From: Clostridia bacterium
GTDB lineage: Bacteria > Bacillota_E > SLMV01 > PUMD01
Assembly: GCA_003562655.1 (NCBI GenBank)
Contig: PWUC01000211.1
Location: forward strand, 1-8,710
Reading direction: 5' to 3'
DNA: 8,710 nt
A program made the translations under genes and the position numbers. Each line of letters starts with the position of its first letter. Positions within the stretch are counted from its first letter, which is position 1. This document shows positions 1-6,806 of this stretch, one piece after another. The notes under the pieces were generated by a model. The model was not told the DNA's origin. It did not search any database and saw only the letters and a list, made by a program, of their open reading frames with translations.

Positions 1-3000
1 GCGGAGCCTTTCAAGGGGTTCCTCCAGGGAGACGGTTTCCTCTCTCGAGATGAGTTCGAGGACTGAATCGATGGCCGCTCGCAGTTCGCTGTGGATTTCT
101 CTGAGATCCCCCACCGCTCTCCCGGCTCGCCGTTTCAGGTCCTCCAGCGTGTACTCGCCCGTCTCAGGTTCGGGATCTTCCGGCAGCAGGAGGTCGGCGG
201 GGTCGAGCCCACGCGACCCGACTATCACCGAGCGGGCAGTTCCCGCCAGATGGAAAAACTCGGGGAAGCTCAAGATGTGCTGGTTCCAGTCAGGATCCCG
301 TTCAAAGATGATCCGGACCCCTGCATTCTCAGCCCTCTCGGGGTAGCTCCCCAGGACGTGGTGGACCAGGCGCTGCTGGATCTCTGACAGCCCTGGTGAA
401 CCGTCGGCCGCTTCCTGCATGAGCAGGATGTCCAGTGGAGAAAGCCCCCCGCCTCTGGAGCCGGGTGCGGCGAGTTGTGCGAGGTCGACGTCCCACATCT
501 CGACCCCCTCGTGGGGTTCATCTTCGTCAGGATCCAGGTACTGCGCCCTGCACCGCACGCGGCCCGGATCTCCCAGGATCCGCCCGGCCCACGCGTTCAG
601 GTGCGGTTCTGCTCTCGCACGTGGAGTTTCCGCCCATCCCGGGAGATCCGTCGAATCGGAATGCCCTCTGTCCAGTAGCACCAGCACTCGATGGGTCAGG
701 GTGCTCCCGGTCCTGGGGGTGCGCGCAACCTCGAGCTCCGGAGGGGGCGCCTCTGACCGGGCGATCGCGTCCAGGGTTGCCGCGGTGCGAACGGGGTTTC
801 CCTGTGCGGTCTGGTATATACTCTCCGCGGTGATCGCGTCACCTACGGCGTCAACGGCCTCCGCGACCCGGGCCAGCACGTCGCGGAGGGCGGCCCTCTC
901 CTTTCCGGTAGGCGGGCCATCCTGCACCTGCAGCTCGTCTAGGGGAAGGCCGTTCTCCCGCCACTTCTCCCTCCAGTGGTGCACCAGCTTCAGACCGTCG
1001 ACCACCTTACCTGCCGCGATCGCGATGACCGGCTCGTCCGTCTCTTTGGGCCCTTCCGCCGCCAGGGGGGCCAGCTCTCGAAAGGCGGGGACGAATCGTT
1101 GAAGAGCGAGGTCGGGATCGCCTGTTGAGCGTTCGTGCAGCCCCCGCTCGAAACGATATCCGAGCAGCGCCCCCAACGATTCACCCCGGCGCACTCCGTC
1201 GAGCAGCCACCGGGCGCGTCGCACCCGTTCGGATGTGAGGTCGAATGCACCGGTGTCTGTCCCGCCCATGCCCCCCGACAGATGGCCACTGTGAAGCAGT
1301 GCTGCCGTGACACCATGAGCAATCGAGGGCGCGTGAACAAAGCCTGCCGAGCGGGCTCTGGCTGAAGGCTCAATATTTTCAACCCATCCATAACCCGCCA
1401 GGTGAACACCGGTGGGGTTGACCTTCTGTCGCAGATGGTCCAGGTTGGCCACAGCGAATGAGGTGATCCAGGCATCCAGCCGGTGCGAGCAGAGATCCAG
1501 CGTTTCCACGAGCAGACGTTCGAGAACCGCTGACGGCCGCTGCTCGAGGTAGGCGAGGCTCTGCCTGAACTCCACCAGCTGCGCCAACAGCGGACCGCCG
1601 GGCTCCCCAAGACCGTCGAGGTACTCTGCCATGGACGGTCCTTCCAGTGAGTCGCTCCGGTATTCAAGCAGCCGGGATGGCGTCATCGTCTCGGCTTCCT
1701 CGCTGATATCCACCAGCTCGGGTTCCCGCCACCCGAGATCCCTCGGTATCATCGCTAACGCGTGCCATCTCGTCTGCATGTCGCCTGCCCTCAATACGGC
1801 TCTGGCTGTGTCAACGTATGCCAGGAGAGCGCTGTGTCTCAGCAGGAGATAGAGCAGGGAATCGGTGATCGACTCACCGAGGTTCTCTGTGCGGATCTCT
1901 TCGTACGTGGCCTGGCGCAGCAGCCGGATGTAATTGGGCTGGACAGGGGATATCTCTGACGGCGGAAGCGCCTGCACGAGCTCGTCCGACAGCTCCAGGG
2001 CGCGAGATCGGTCGTAAACACACCACACCAATCGCGGCTCCCACGGAATCCCCAATGCCCGGAGGCCGGCGGCAGCCTGCTTTCGGCACTCGTCCCACCA
2101 GGCCTCAACCGCGGGACGCAGCCACCCCGTGAATGCGAATAGATACTGCAGATAATCTCGCCCCAGAAGTGACCTGGCGGCGTAGCTGGAGGAGACTCCA
2201 TCGGTACTGAGAATCTCCATGAGCGCCTGATCCGGGTCGCTCGCGGTGCCGACCCTGGGTACGCGCTGCACTGCGCGTTCCCACACCTGCCGGACAGCAG
2301 ACAACAAGGGCAGGAGCTCATCTCCCGGCTGACCGGGATCGACATGGGTGAGGCTGGGGTCCTGTTCACATCTCAATGCCTGCACCGGGAGGATGCCGTA
2401 CGGTACGTCACCGATCCGCCATGCTGGGAAGGGTCCGCGCCCGCGCACATGATCAATGAAGTGGCGGCGAATCCGCAGAATCGACTCTTCCGGGAAGATG
2501 TCGGCCATCATCTGCTGCAGGAAATACCCCAGGGTGGCAGGCCAGAGAGCCGCGTTCATGTTTCGAGCATCCTGCTGCTCGCGGTTGCCCGCGTTGCTCA
2601 CGCTGGCAAACACCCGGGGACACAGGCCGAGGGCCCTGGCCGTGAGATATCCATCGGAGCCTGCCTGGTCGCCCCGCTGCGCATCGCTGCTGAAAGGAGA
2701 CCGTTCCCCGTCACGCGCGCTGTACCCGGCCTTCACATCTCCCGTGCTGTTTGTCGGCGTACCCTGCGGGACAAAGGCAAAACCCCGAGTGTAACTGTGG
2801 GCCTCCAGGAGTGATTCCAGCTCCTCCCGGGATGCGTCAGCATCGAGCGTTCCCTTGATGCCCAGCACCACCAGCCGCTCGAGACCGTCCCGGGCTGAGG
2901 AGGGCAGCCTCACTCTCAATGCCATTCCCACCTGCTCCGCGCGGGCAAAATCCACCATCCAGAGCATGCCGCTGTCAACGGGAAGTTCATCCGCGTCGTC

Positions 3001-3807
3001 GTCGCCCGATCCCTCTGGATCTGGACCGACGGCCAGGGTATCAGGTATGGTGGCGCCCCACTCGGTGAACACGCGGGTCCCCTCATTGTAGCCGAGGGCG
3101 GCCCAGCGGTCGGGCAGAACAGAGGTGCGCGGGGGGCGGGTCCAGGAGCCCGCCCGACGGGCTGGATCCGGAAACCGCGGGCGGGGGGCGCTTCTTTCAG
3201 GACCTGGGCCTTCGGGGGAGTCCTCTTCAGGCTCCGTTTCTCTGGCGATCCAGGCCGATCGGCGCGGTCCGAAGCGCTCGACCAGCTGCTGCCAGGCCTG
3301 GGCCTCTTGTTCCCGGTTGTCCGCAGCGCTCCGCATCTCCTTCCAGAAGTGTTTTCCCCAGCTGACCTCCTCATCTGTGAGCCCAGGCTCATGAGTATCC
3401 ACGTGAATATCGTCGGGATAGATGCGGATGAGAAGCTCGGGCGAACTATCGTCTTGCACCTGGAACCTCGTCTCCAGGCGAACCGGCAGCAGCACCAGTG
3501 GGGTGTCGGGGTCCAGGAGGTCATAAAGGTCTGTGGGGGCGCGCGTGTCGATCAACCGTCGTCGTGCCTGTTCTATGAGCTGTCTGGCATCGGTCAGTCG
3601 CGCTCTGATCTGGCGCGCATCGTGGGCTGTGAGCTTCTCCAGGGTCTTCACCAGGTCCCCGGCATCCTTCTTCAGACGTCGACGCTCCTCCAGCTCCCTC
3701 TGAGCTCTGACGATGCCGGCTTCTAACCCAAAATGATCAGCCTCAGCATGAGCGGCTCGGCCCCTCAACTGGGCTAGCTCCTCACGTAAGTCCTCATTGC
3801 CAGACAT
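1..3807 (-). CDS. Giant conserved protein of unnamed family, 3'-truncated by window edge (at least 1269 aa)
   Basis: Translation from ATG 3807-3805 stays open for 1269 codons to base 1 with no stop, so the C-terminus is outside. The start is supported by GAGGTG at 3818-3813 (5-nt spacer), 17 bp after the previous stop. Residues about 5-90 are charged and helical, with coiled-coil character. Conserved-looking blocks follow: LVLLPVRLETRF (104-115), IRIYPDDIHVDTHEP (127-141), VERFGPRRSAWIAR (176-189), LPDRWAALGY (231-240), GMLWMVDFARAEQVGMALRV (280-299), GDVPYGILPV (466-475), GYGWVEN (805-811), GFVHAPSIAHG (822-832), GYRFERGLHE (883-892) and RAEPHLNAWAGRILGDP (1065-1081). An acidic, Pro/Arg-rich segment near 190-220 looks like a disordered linker. 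There is no signal peptide, membrane segment, Walker motif or known catalytic signature. I recall such blocks in large hypothetical proteins of diverse bacteria, but no function. Its size and its position in an operon with two other large proteins suggest a scaffold or structural component, which is inference. Confidence 0.93.
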   Translation of the reverse strand, partial: MSGNEDLREELAQLRGRAAHAEADHFGLEAGIVRAQRELEERRRLKKDAGDLVKTLEKLTAHDARQIRARLTDARQLIEQARRRLIDTRAPTDLYDLLDPDTPLVLLPVRLETRFQVQDDSSPELLIRIYPDDIHVDTHEPGLTDEEVSWGKHFWKEMRSAADNREQEAQAWQQLVERFGPRRSAWIARETEPEEDSPEGPGPERSAPRPRFPDPARRAGSWTRPPRTSVLPDRWAALGYNEGTRVFTEWGATIPDTLAVGPDPEGSGDDDADELPVDSGMLWMVDFARAEQVGMALRVRLPSSARDGLERLVVLGIKGTLDADASREELESLLEAHSYTRGFAFVPQGTPTNSTGDVKAGYSARDGERSPFSSDAQRGDQAGSDGYLTARALGLCPRVFASVSNAGNREQQDARNMNAALWPATLGYFLQQMMADIFPEESILRIRRHFIDHVRGRGPFPAWRIGDVPYGILPVQALRCEQDPSLTHVDPGQPGDELLPLLSAVRQVWERAVQRVPRVGTASDPDQALMEILSTDGVSSSYAARSLLGRDYLQYLFAFTGWLRPAVEAWWDECRKQAAAGLRALGIPWEPRLVWCVYDRSRALELSDELVQALPPSEISPVQPNYIRLLRQATYEEIRTENLGESITDSLLYLLLRHSALLAYVDTARAVLRAGDMQTRWHALAMIPRDLGWREPELVDISEEAETMTPSRLLEYRSDSLEGPSMAEYLDGLGEPGGPLLAQLVEFRQSLAYLEQRPSAVLERLLVETLDLCSHRLDAWITSFAVANLDHLRQKVNPTGVHLAGYGWVENIEPSARARSAGFVHAPSIAHGVTAALLHSGHLSGGMGGTDTGAFDLTSERVRRARWLLDGVRRGESLGALLGYRFERGLHERSTGDPDLALQRFVPAFRELAPLAAEGPKETDEPVIAIAAGKVVDGLKLVHHWREKWRENGLPLDELQVQDGPPTGKERAALRDVLARVAEAVDAVGDAITAESIYQTAQGNPVRTAATLDAIARSEAPPPELEVARTPRTGSTLTHRVLVLLDRGHSDSTDLPGWAETPRARAEPHLNAWAGRILGDPGRVRCRAQYLDPDEDEPHEGVEMWDVDLAQLAAPGSRGGGLSPLDILLMQEAADGSPGLSEIQQRLVHHVLGSYPERAENAGVRIIFERDPDWNQHILSFPEFFHLAGTARSVIVGSRGLDPADLLLPEDPEPETGEYTLEDLKRRAGRAVGDLREIHSELRAAIDSVLELISREETVSLEEPLERLR
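3538..3795 (-). other. N-terminal charged helical / coiled-coil region of the giant protein
   Basis: Residues about 5-90 of the protein starting at 3807 are rich in Glu, Arg, Lys, Gln, Leu and Ala, with no proline and few glycines. Leucine and other hydrophobic residues recur at roughly heptad spacing, for example in QRELEERRRLKKDAGDLV (36-53). A proline and a hydrophobic strand at about residues 91-115 end the stretch, where the first conserved block begins. Such a region commonly mediates oligomerisation or docking. The partner is unknown. Confidence 0.6.
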
Positions 3808-3812
3808 GGGCG

Positions 3813-3818
3813 CACCTC
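3813..3818 (-). promoter_or_regulatory. Ribosome binding site for the giant protein gene
   Basis: On the minus strand GAGGTG lies 5 nt before the ATG at 3807, inside the 17-bp gap after the TAG at 3827-3825. The site selects this start. No promoter or terminator fits in the gap, so the gene is most likely read from the upstream transcript. Confidence 0.75.
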
Positions 3819-3824
3819 ACTTCA

Positions 3825-6806
3825 CTATGCGGGTAGGATGCGGTCAGCGTGGATCGCAACCCGCAGGGGCCGGCGCAGGGTAGCCGCCGCCAGCGAGGCG
3901 GCGTTCGCATCATCTTCCTGCACAAGACCCTGCCACTCATCGGTATTGTCAGCGCCGAAACGAGGTTCGGTAGGTTGTTGCTGGATAACAAAGAACCAGC
4001 CGGGGTCTTCCTCAGGATCCCGGCTCCCGCGTGCCTCGCTTGCGTCTAAATCAAATCCCATAAAGTTTATGTCGGGATCCAGCGTCCCCCAGAAGGTGGG
4101 CAGGAGCAATATGTCGTCTGCAGCTGTCCCCTCCTGACGGGGACGCCGTCTTTCCTCCTCCGTCCACTCCGCCCTGGCTGCATAAATGGTGCACCGCGGG
4201 TAGCGTCTCAACAGTTCCCCGCGGATGAGCAGGACCAGCTGGCTGCCTTCGCCCTGTACGAGCGCGTTGCTGCCGAGATCACTGCCCGGGGGCCATTCGT
4301 GGATCGCCGGAATGTCATCTCCGTTCTCCTCATCGTCGTCGGACGTTTCCGGCGAAGTCTCCCAGAACTGCCGGAAATACGTCCCCCTCTGGTCCGTCGG
4401 ATATCCTCTCCACAACAGCTCGCGCGCCATCTCGTGGTTGAGTCCCACCATGTACGCCTCCACGAATCGGTTATTCGACTCCAGTAGGGTGATAGTATTG
4501 GGCTGGATCCTTGAGATTCCGGGCAGGAAGTACTCCTCGCCGATCTCCTTGAGCGGCCCGTACATTGGCTGGGGGAACCTGGGAGCGACCATGATCGGTT
4601 CCAGTGGATCCGCAGGCCTGGGAATGTCCGCGGGCATGTCGATGCGGCCGAGGATCCGGCGAGCGATCGTGACCTCTGGATCTACCTGCTGCAGGAGCTG
4701 GCTCCTGATGGTATCGAGGTCGATCTCGGGGGGTGTCTTCTTCGGGCGAACGGATGCTGCCCTGAAGATCATTTCCTGGTGCGCGGCGGCAGCGCTCCGA
4801 AACCGGGCAGCCTCCACACTGTCGGATCCGCGACGGGCCGAGAAGGCATCATCACTGAGTTCGATACCGGATGCACTCACGCCGAAGGTCTGCTGCCCGG
4901 GGACCGTCGCCACTCGTTCCGGCGTCATGGATTCCATTCGTCCATCCCGACCGGCCTGCCAGGCAGCAGTCCACCTCCGGAGGACCCCTCCAATCATGAT
5001 CAGAACGAGTGTAGCGACGGTCAGGACCGCGCCCAGTTCCGCAAAACCCAGAACGGCGAGCACTCGGGACAGAAGGAAAACGAGCAAACCCAGCCCGATG
5101 ATGATCAGGTGCGCGTGCGGCAGCCAGCGGCGCAGCCAGGAGGGTATGAGGGGGTGGAGGAGAGCGTCAGACACGTCGTCCATCGAGACCGTCCCGGTTG
5201 GGGGTTTGCGGGGTCCTGCCGGGGTGATCTCCCCGCGGTTGAGGCGCTGAAGCAGCGAGCGTCCCGCAGCCTGTGTGGCTCCAAAGAGGCCGCGCGCGAG
5301 TGTGCCTGCGGGTCGCGTCACGCGCCGGAAGGCCGGTGACAGCACCGGCAGGGGGATGCGGCTGGTTGCCAGCTGCTTGCGGAGCGTGCGGGGGCCGACC
5401 GAAACCCGGCTGTGTACCGGCGACGTGAGCGGCAGGAGTGCGTCAACCGGAAGGTCGCGGATTTGCTTCTGGTACAGACACCTGCTCACCTCTCTTCCGA
5501 GCTGGGATTGGCGGAGCAACGCGTTTGTCTCTTCCAGATCGCCCGCCTGTTCCCAGGCTGAAGCCATGAGGTGTTCCTGGTGCTTCTGCACCACCACGGT
5601 ACCGAGGCCGGCAGCTGCTCGGAAGCGGGGGTCACGGTTCAGGGTGCCGAGCCAGCGCGGGAGCTCTCCCTCCTCCGGTACTGTGGAAACCGCTGCATGC
5701 CAGCATCCGTAGATCGGCGGAGCAACCGTCGGGTCGGCTCCATCATCGGACCACCCATCCGGAGTGTTGAGGATGTCCAGGAGTTTCGCCTGAAACGCCT
5801 GCCGTTCAGGCTCACACCATGGGGTACTCTCACTCCCCGCCGCGTGCAGCGCACCCTCGAGACCCAGCAGCGGCTGCCCGGTGCCGCTCGACTGCCCGTA
5901 GTCAAACCCGGGTTCCGCGATATCCATCGCGCGCTGACCAGTGCCCGGCGGCACTCTCCTGGCCTGGAGGAGTCTCGCGAGCGATCTGAAATCACCGGCC
6001 GCTCCGGTGCTGAACTCCCACTGGTAGTAGATCGGGAGTTGGACTGGTGAAGTGTCTTCATGATCCCAGGCCGGGGCCAGCTGGCCCTCCTCCTGGCCGG
6101 GCCCCGGCTCCTGACCGAGGCCGGCTCTTCGTCCAGCCTCAAAGGCCGGGACCAGGCACGCGCGGTACGCTGTATTTTCGGACAGGTGTCGGGGACAGAG
6201 AATGCGCGAGAGGACGTTCTCCGGGTTGTCTTTCATCACAACGTCAAGTGACTGCAGGTCGGCTCGTCCGGCCACCTGGACATGGGCCCACGCCCAGGAT
6301 TCCCTCAGGCACAGGAGCTCGCTCCGGTGGTAGACAGTGAGCACCGGCAGCGGGCGGCGCGGGTCCGTCTCGACAGAACAGGAATCCTCGCGAACCACGA
6401 CGAGGACCACCCATGGCCGCAACCGGTCACCTGTGGACCCCACGGGTGTGAACAGCCACGGAAAATCAGGATGCTGGAACTCGATGGCCGGGCAGATCGA
6501 GTTCTCGAAGTTCCACGTCGACGTCACAGGTTCTACCCGCACGATCTCTCTCTCATCGATCCCGGTGACGTCGCCGGGACCGTACAGGCGCAATTGCTCC
6601 ATATTCAATTCGGTGTCCTGGCCGTCCCCTTCCGGCACCCCGCCCAGCGCTGCCCTGCTCTCATGTACGGTGAGCCCTACTGTGAATGCGGCACGAGGGG
6701 CCCCGCCGTTTTCCAGGTCGCCTTCTGTCGTGTTGATGAACGCCGACAGTCCCCGGCGCACCCACGGGATGAAGGTGTACGCGCTGTCGTCCTGCGTTGG
6801 GCTCAT
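3825..6806 (-). CDS. Large conserved protein of unnamed family with a central membrane hairpin (993 aa)
   Basis: The ATG at 6806-6804 is preceded by AGGAGG (6822-6817, 10-nt spacer) and shares ATGA with the upstream stop. The frame closes at TAG 3827-3825. No function is recognised, but the protein has conserved-looking blocks. In the N-terminal half these are FIPWVRRGLSA (12-22), LYGPGDVTGID (74-84), PAIEFQHPDFPWLFTP (106-121), RLRPWVVLVVV (128-138), CLVPAFEAGRRAGLG (217-231), LPIYYQWEFSTGAAGDF (257-273) and AAAGLGTVVVQKHQEHLM (397-414). In the C-terminal part they are a block starting VEAYMVGLNHEMARELLW (782-799) and continuing through PTDQRGTYFRQFWE, LVLLIRGELLRRYP (857-870) and GWFFVIQQQPTEPRFG (936-951). 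Between the halves lie Arg/Pro-rich linkers around two hydrophobic segments (567-609). Acidic runs occur near residues 820-831. There is no signal peptide and no nucleotide-binding or catalytic signature. I recall similar blocks in uncharacterised bacterial proteins encoded beside DUF6603 genes. A structural role in a large complex is an inference only. Confidence 0.93.
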   Translation of the reverse strand: MSPTQDDSAYTFIPWVRRGLSAFINTTEGDLENGGAPRAAFTVGLTVHESRAALGGVPEGDGQDTELNMEQLRLYGPGDVTGIDEREIVRVEPVTSTWNFENSICPAIEFQHPDFPWLFTPVGSTGDRLRPWVVLVVVREDSCSVETDPRRPLPVLTVYHRSELLCLRESWAWAHVQVAGRADLQSLDVVMKDNPENVLSRILCPRHLSENTAYRACLVPAFEAGRRAGLGQEPGPGQEEGQLAPAWDHEDTSPVQLPIYYQWEFSTGAAGDFRSLARLLQARRVPPGTGQRAMDIAEPGFDYGQSSGTGQPLLGLEGALHAAGSESTPWCEPERQAFQAKLLDILNTPDGWSDDGADPTVAPPIYGCWHAAVSTVPEEGELPRWLGTLNRDPRFRAAAGLGTVVVQKHQEHLMASAWEQAGDLEETNALLRQSQLGREVSRCLYQKQIRDLPVDALLPLTSPVHSRVSVGPRTLRKQLATSRIPLPVLSPAFRRVTRPAGTLARGLFGATQAAGRSLLQRLNRGEITPAGPRKPPTGTVSMDDVSDALLHPLIPSWLRRWLPHAHLIIIGLGLLVFLLSRVLAVLGFAELGAVLTVATLVLIMIGGVLRRWTAAWQAGRDGRMESMTPERVATVPGQQTFGVSASGIELSDDAFSARRGSDSVEAARFRSAAAAHQEMIFRAASVRPKKTPPEIDLDTIRSQLLQQVDPEVTIARRILGRIDMPADIPRPADPLEPIMVAPRFPQPMYGPLKEIGEEYFLPGISRIQPNTITLLESNNRFVEAYMVGLNHEMARELLWRGYPTDQRGTYFRQFWETSPETSDDDEENGDDIPAIHEWPPGSDLGSNALVQGEGSQLVLLIRGELLRRYPRCTIYAARAEWTEEERRRPRQEGTAADDILLLPTFWGTLDPDINFMGFDLDASEARGSRDPEEDPGWFFVIQQQPTEPRFGADNTDEWQGLVQEDDANAASLAAATLRRPLRVAIHADRILPA
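4980..5108 (-). other. Two-helix transmembrane hairpin inside the 993-aa protein
   Basis: Residues 567-609 of the protein encoded at 6806-3825 form two strongly hydrophobic stretches, about LIIIGLGLLVFLLSRVLAV followed by LGAVLTVATLVLIMIGGVL, joined by a very short turn containing GFAE. Basic residues flank both sides: RRW before the first helix and RRW plus further Arg after the second. By the positive-inside rule, both large soluble halves would stay in the cytoplasm and only the tight turn would reach the other side. The hairpin lies between the N-terminal and C-terminal conserved halves, in a region of low-complexity Arg/Pro-rich linkers, so it looks like an insertion in a linker. This is a prediction from composition read by eye. 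Confidence 0.75.

Noticed and set aside
419..1102. Plus-strand open frame of 227 codons near the left edge
   Set aside because: It is antisense to the giant protein gene, which has conserved blocks across exactly this stretch. The plus-strand product is low-complexity Ser/Arg/Ala-rich.
990..1667. Minus-strand open frame of 225 codons in a different frame
   Set aside because: It overlaps the giant gene in another frame. Its translation is Trp/Ser/Arg-rich with no family motifs, whereas the long frame carries GYGWVEN, VHAPSIAHG and GYRFERGLHE here.
2344..2814. Plus-strand open frame of 156 codons that might be a small gene
   Set aside because: It is antisense to the giant gene in a region encoding GDVPYGILPV and neighbouring blocks. 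It has no ribosome binding site context and no recognisable product.
3808..3824. Possible promoter or terminator between the second and third genes
   Set aside because: The gap is only 17 bp and is accounted for by the ribosome binding site. It holds no hairpin and no -10/-35 pair.
4225..5250. Plus-strand open frame of 341 codons opposite the 993-aa gene
   Set aside because: It lies wholly antisense to a well-supported gene. Its product is Ser/Arg/Pro-rich without recognisable motifs, as expected from the complement of GC-rich coding DNA, and it has no gene-like context.
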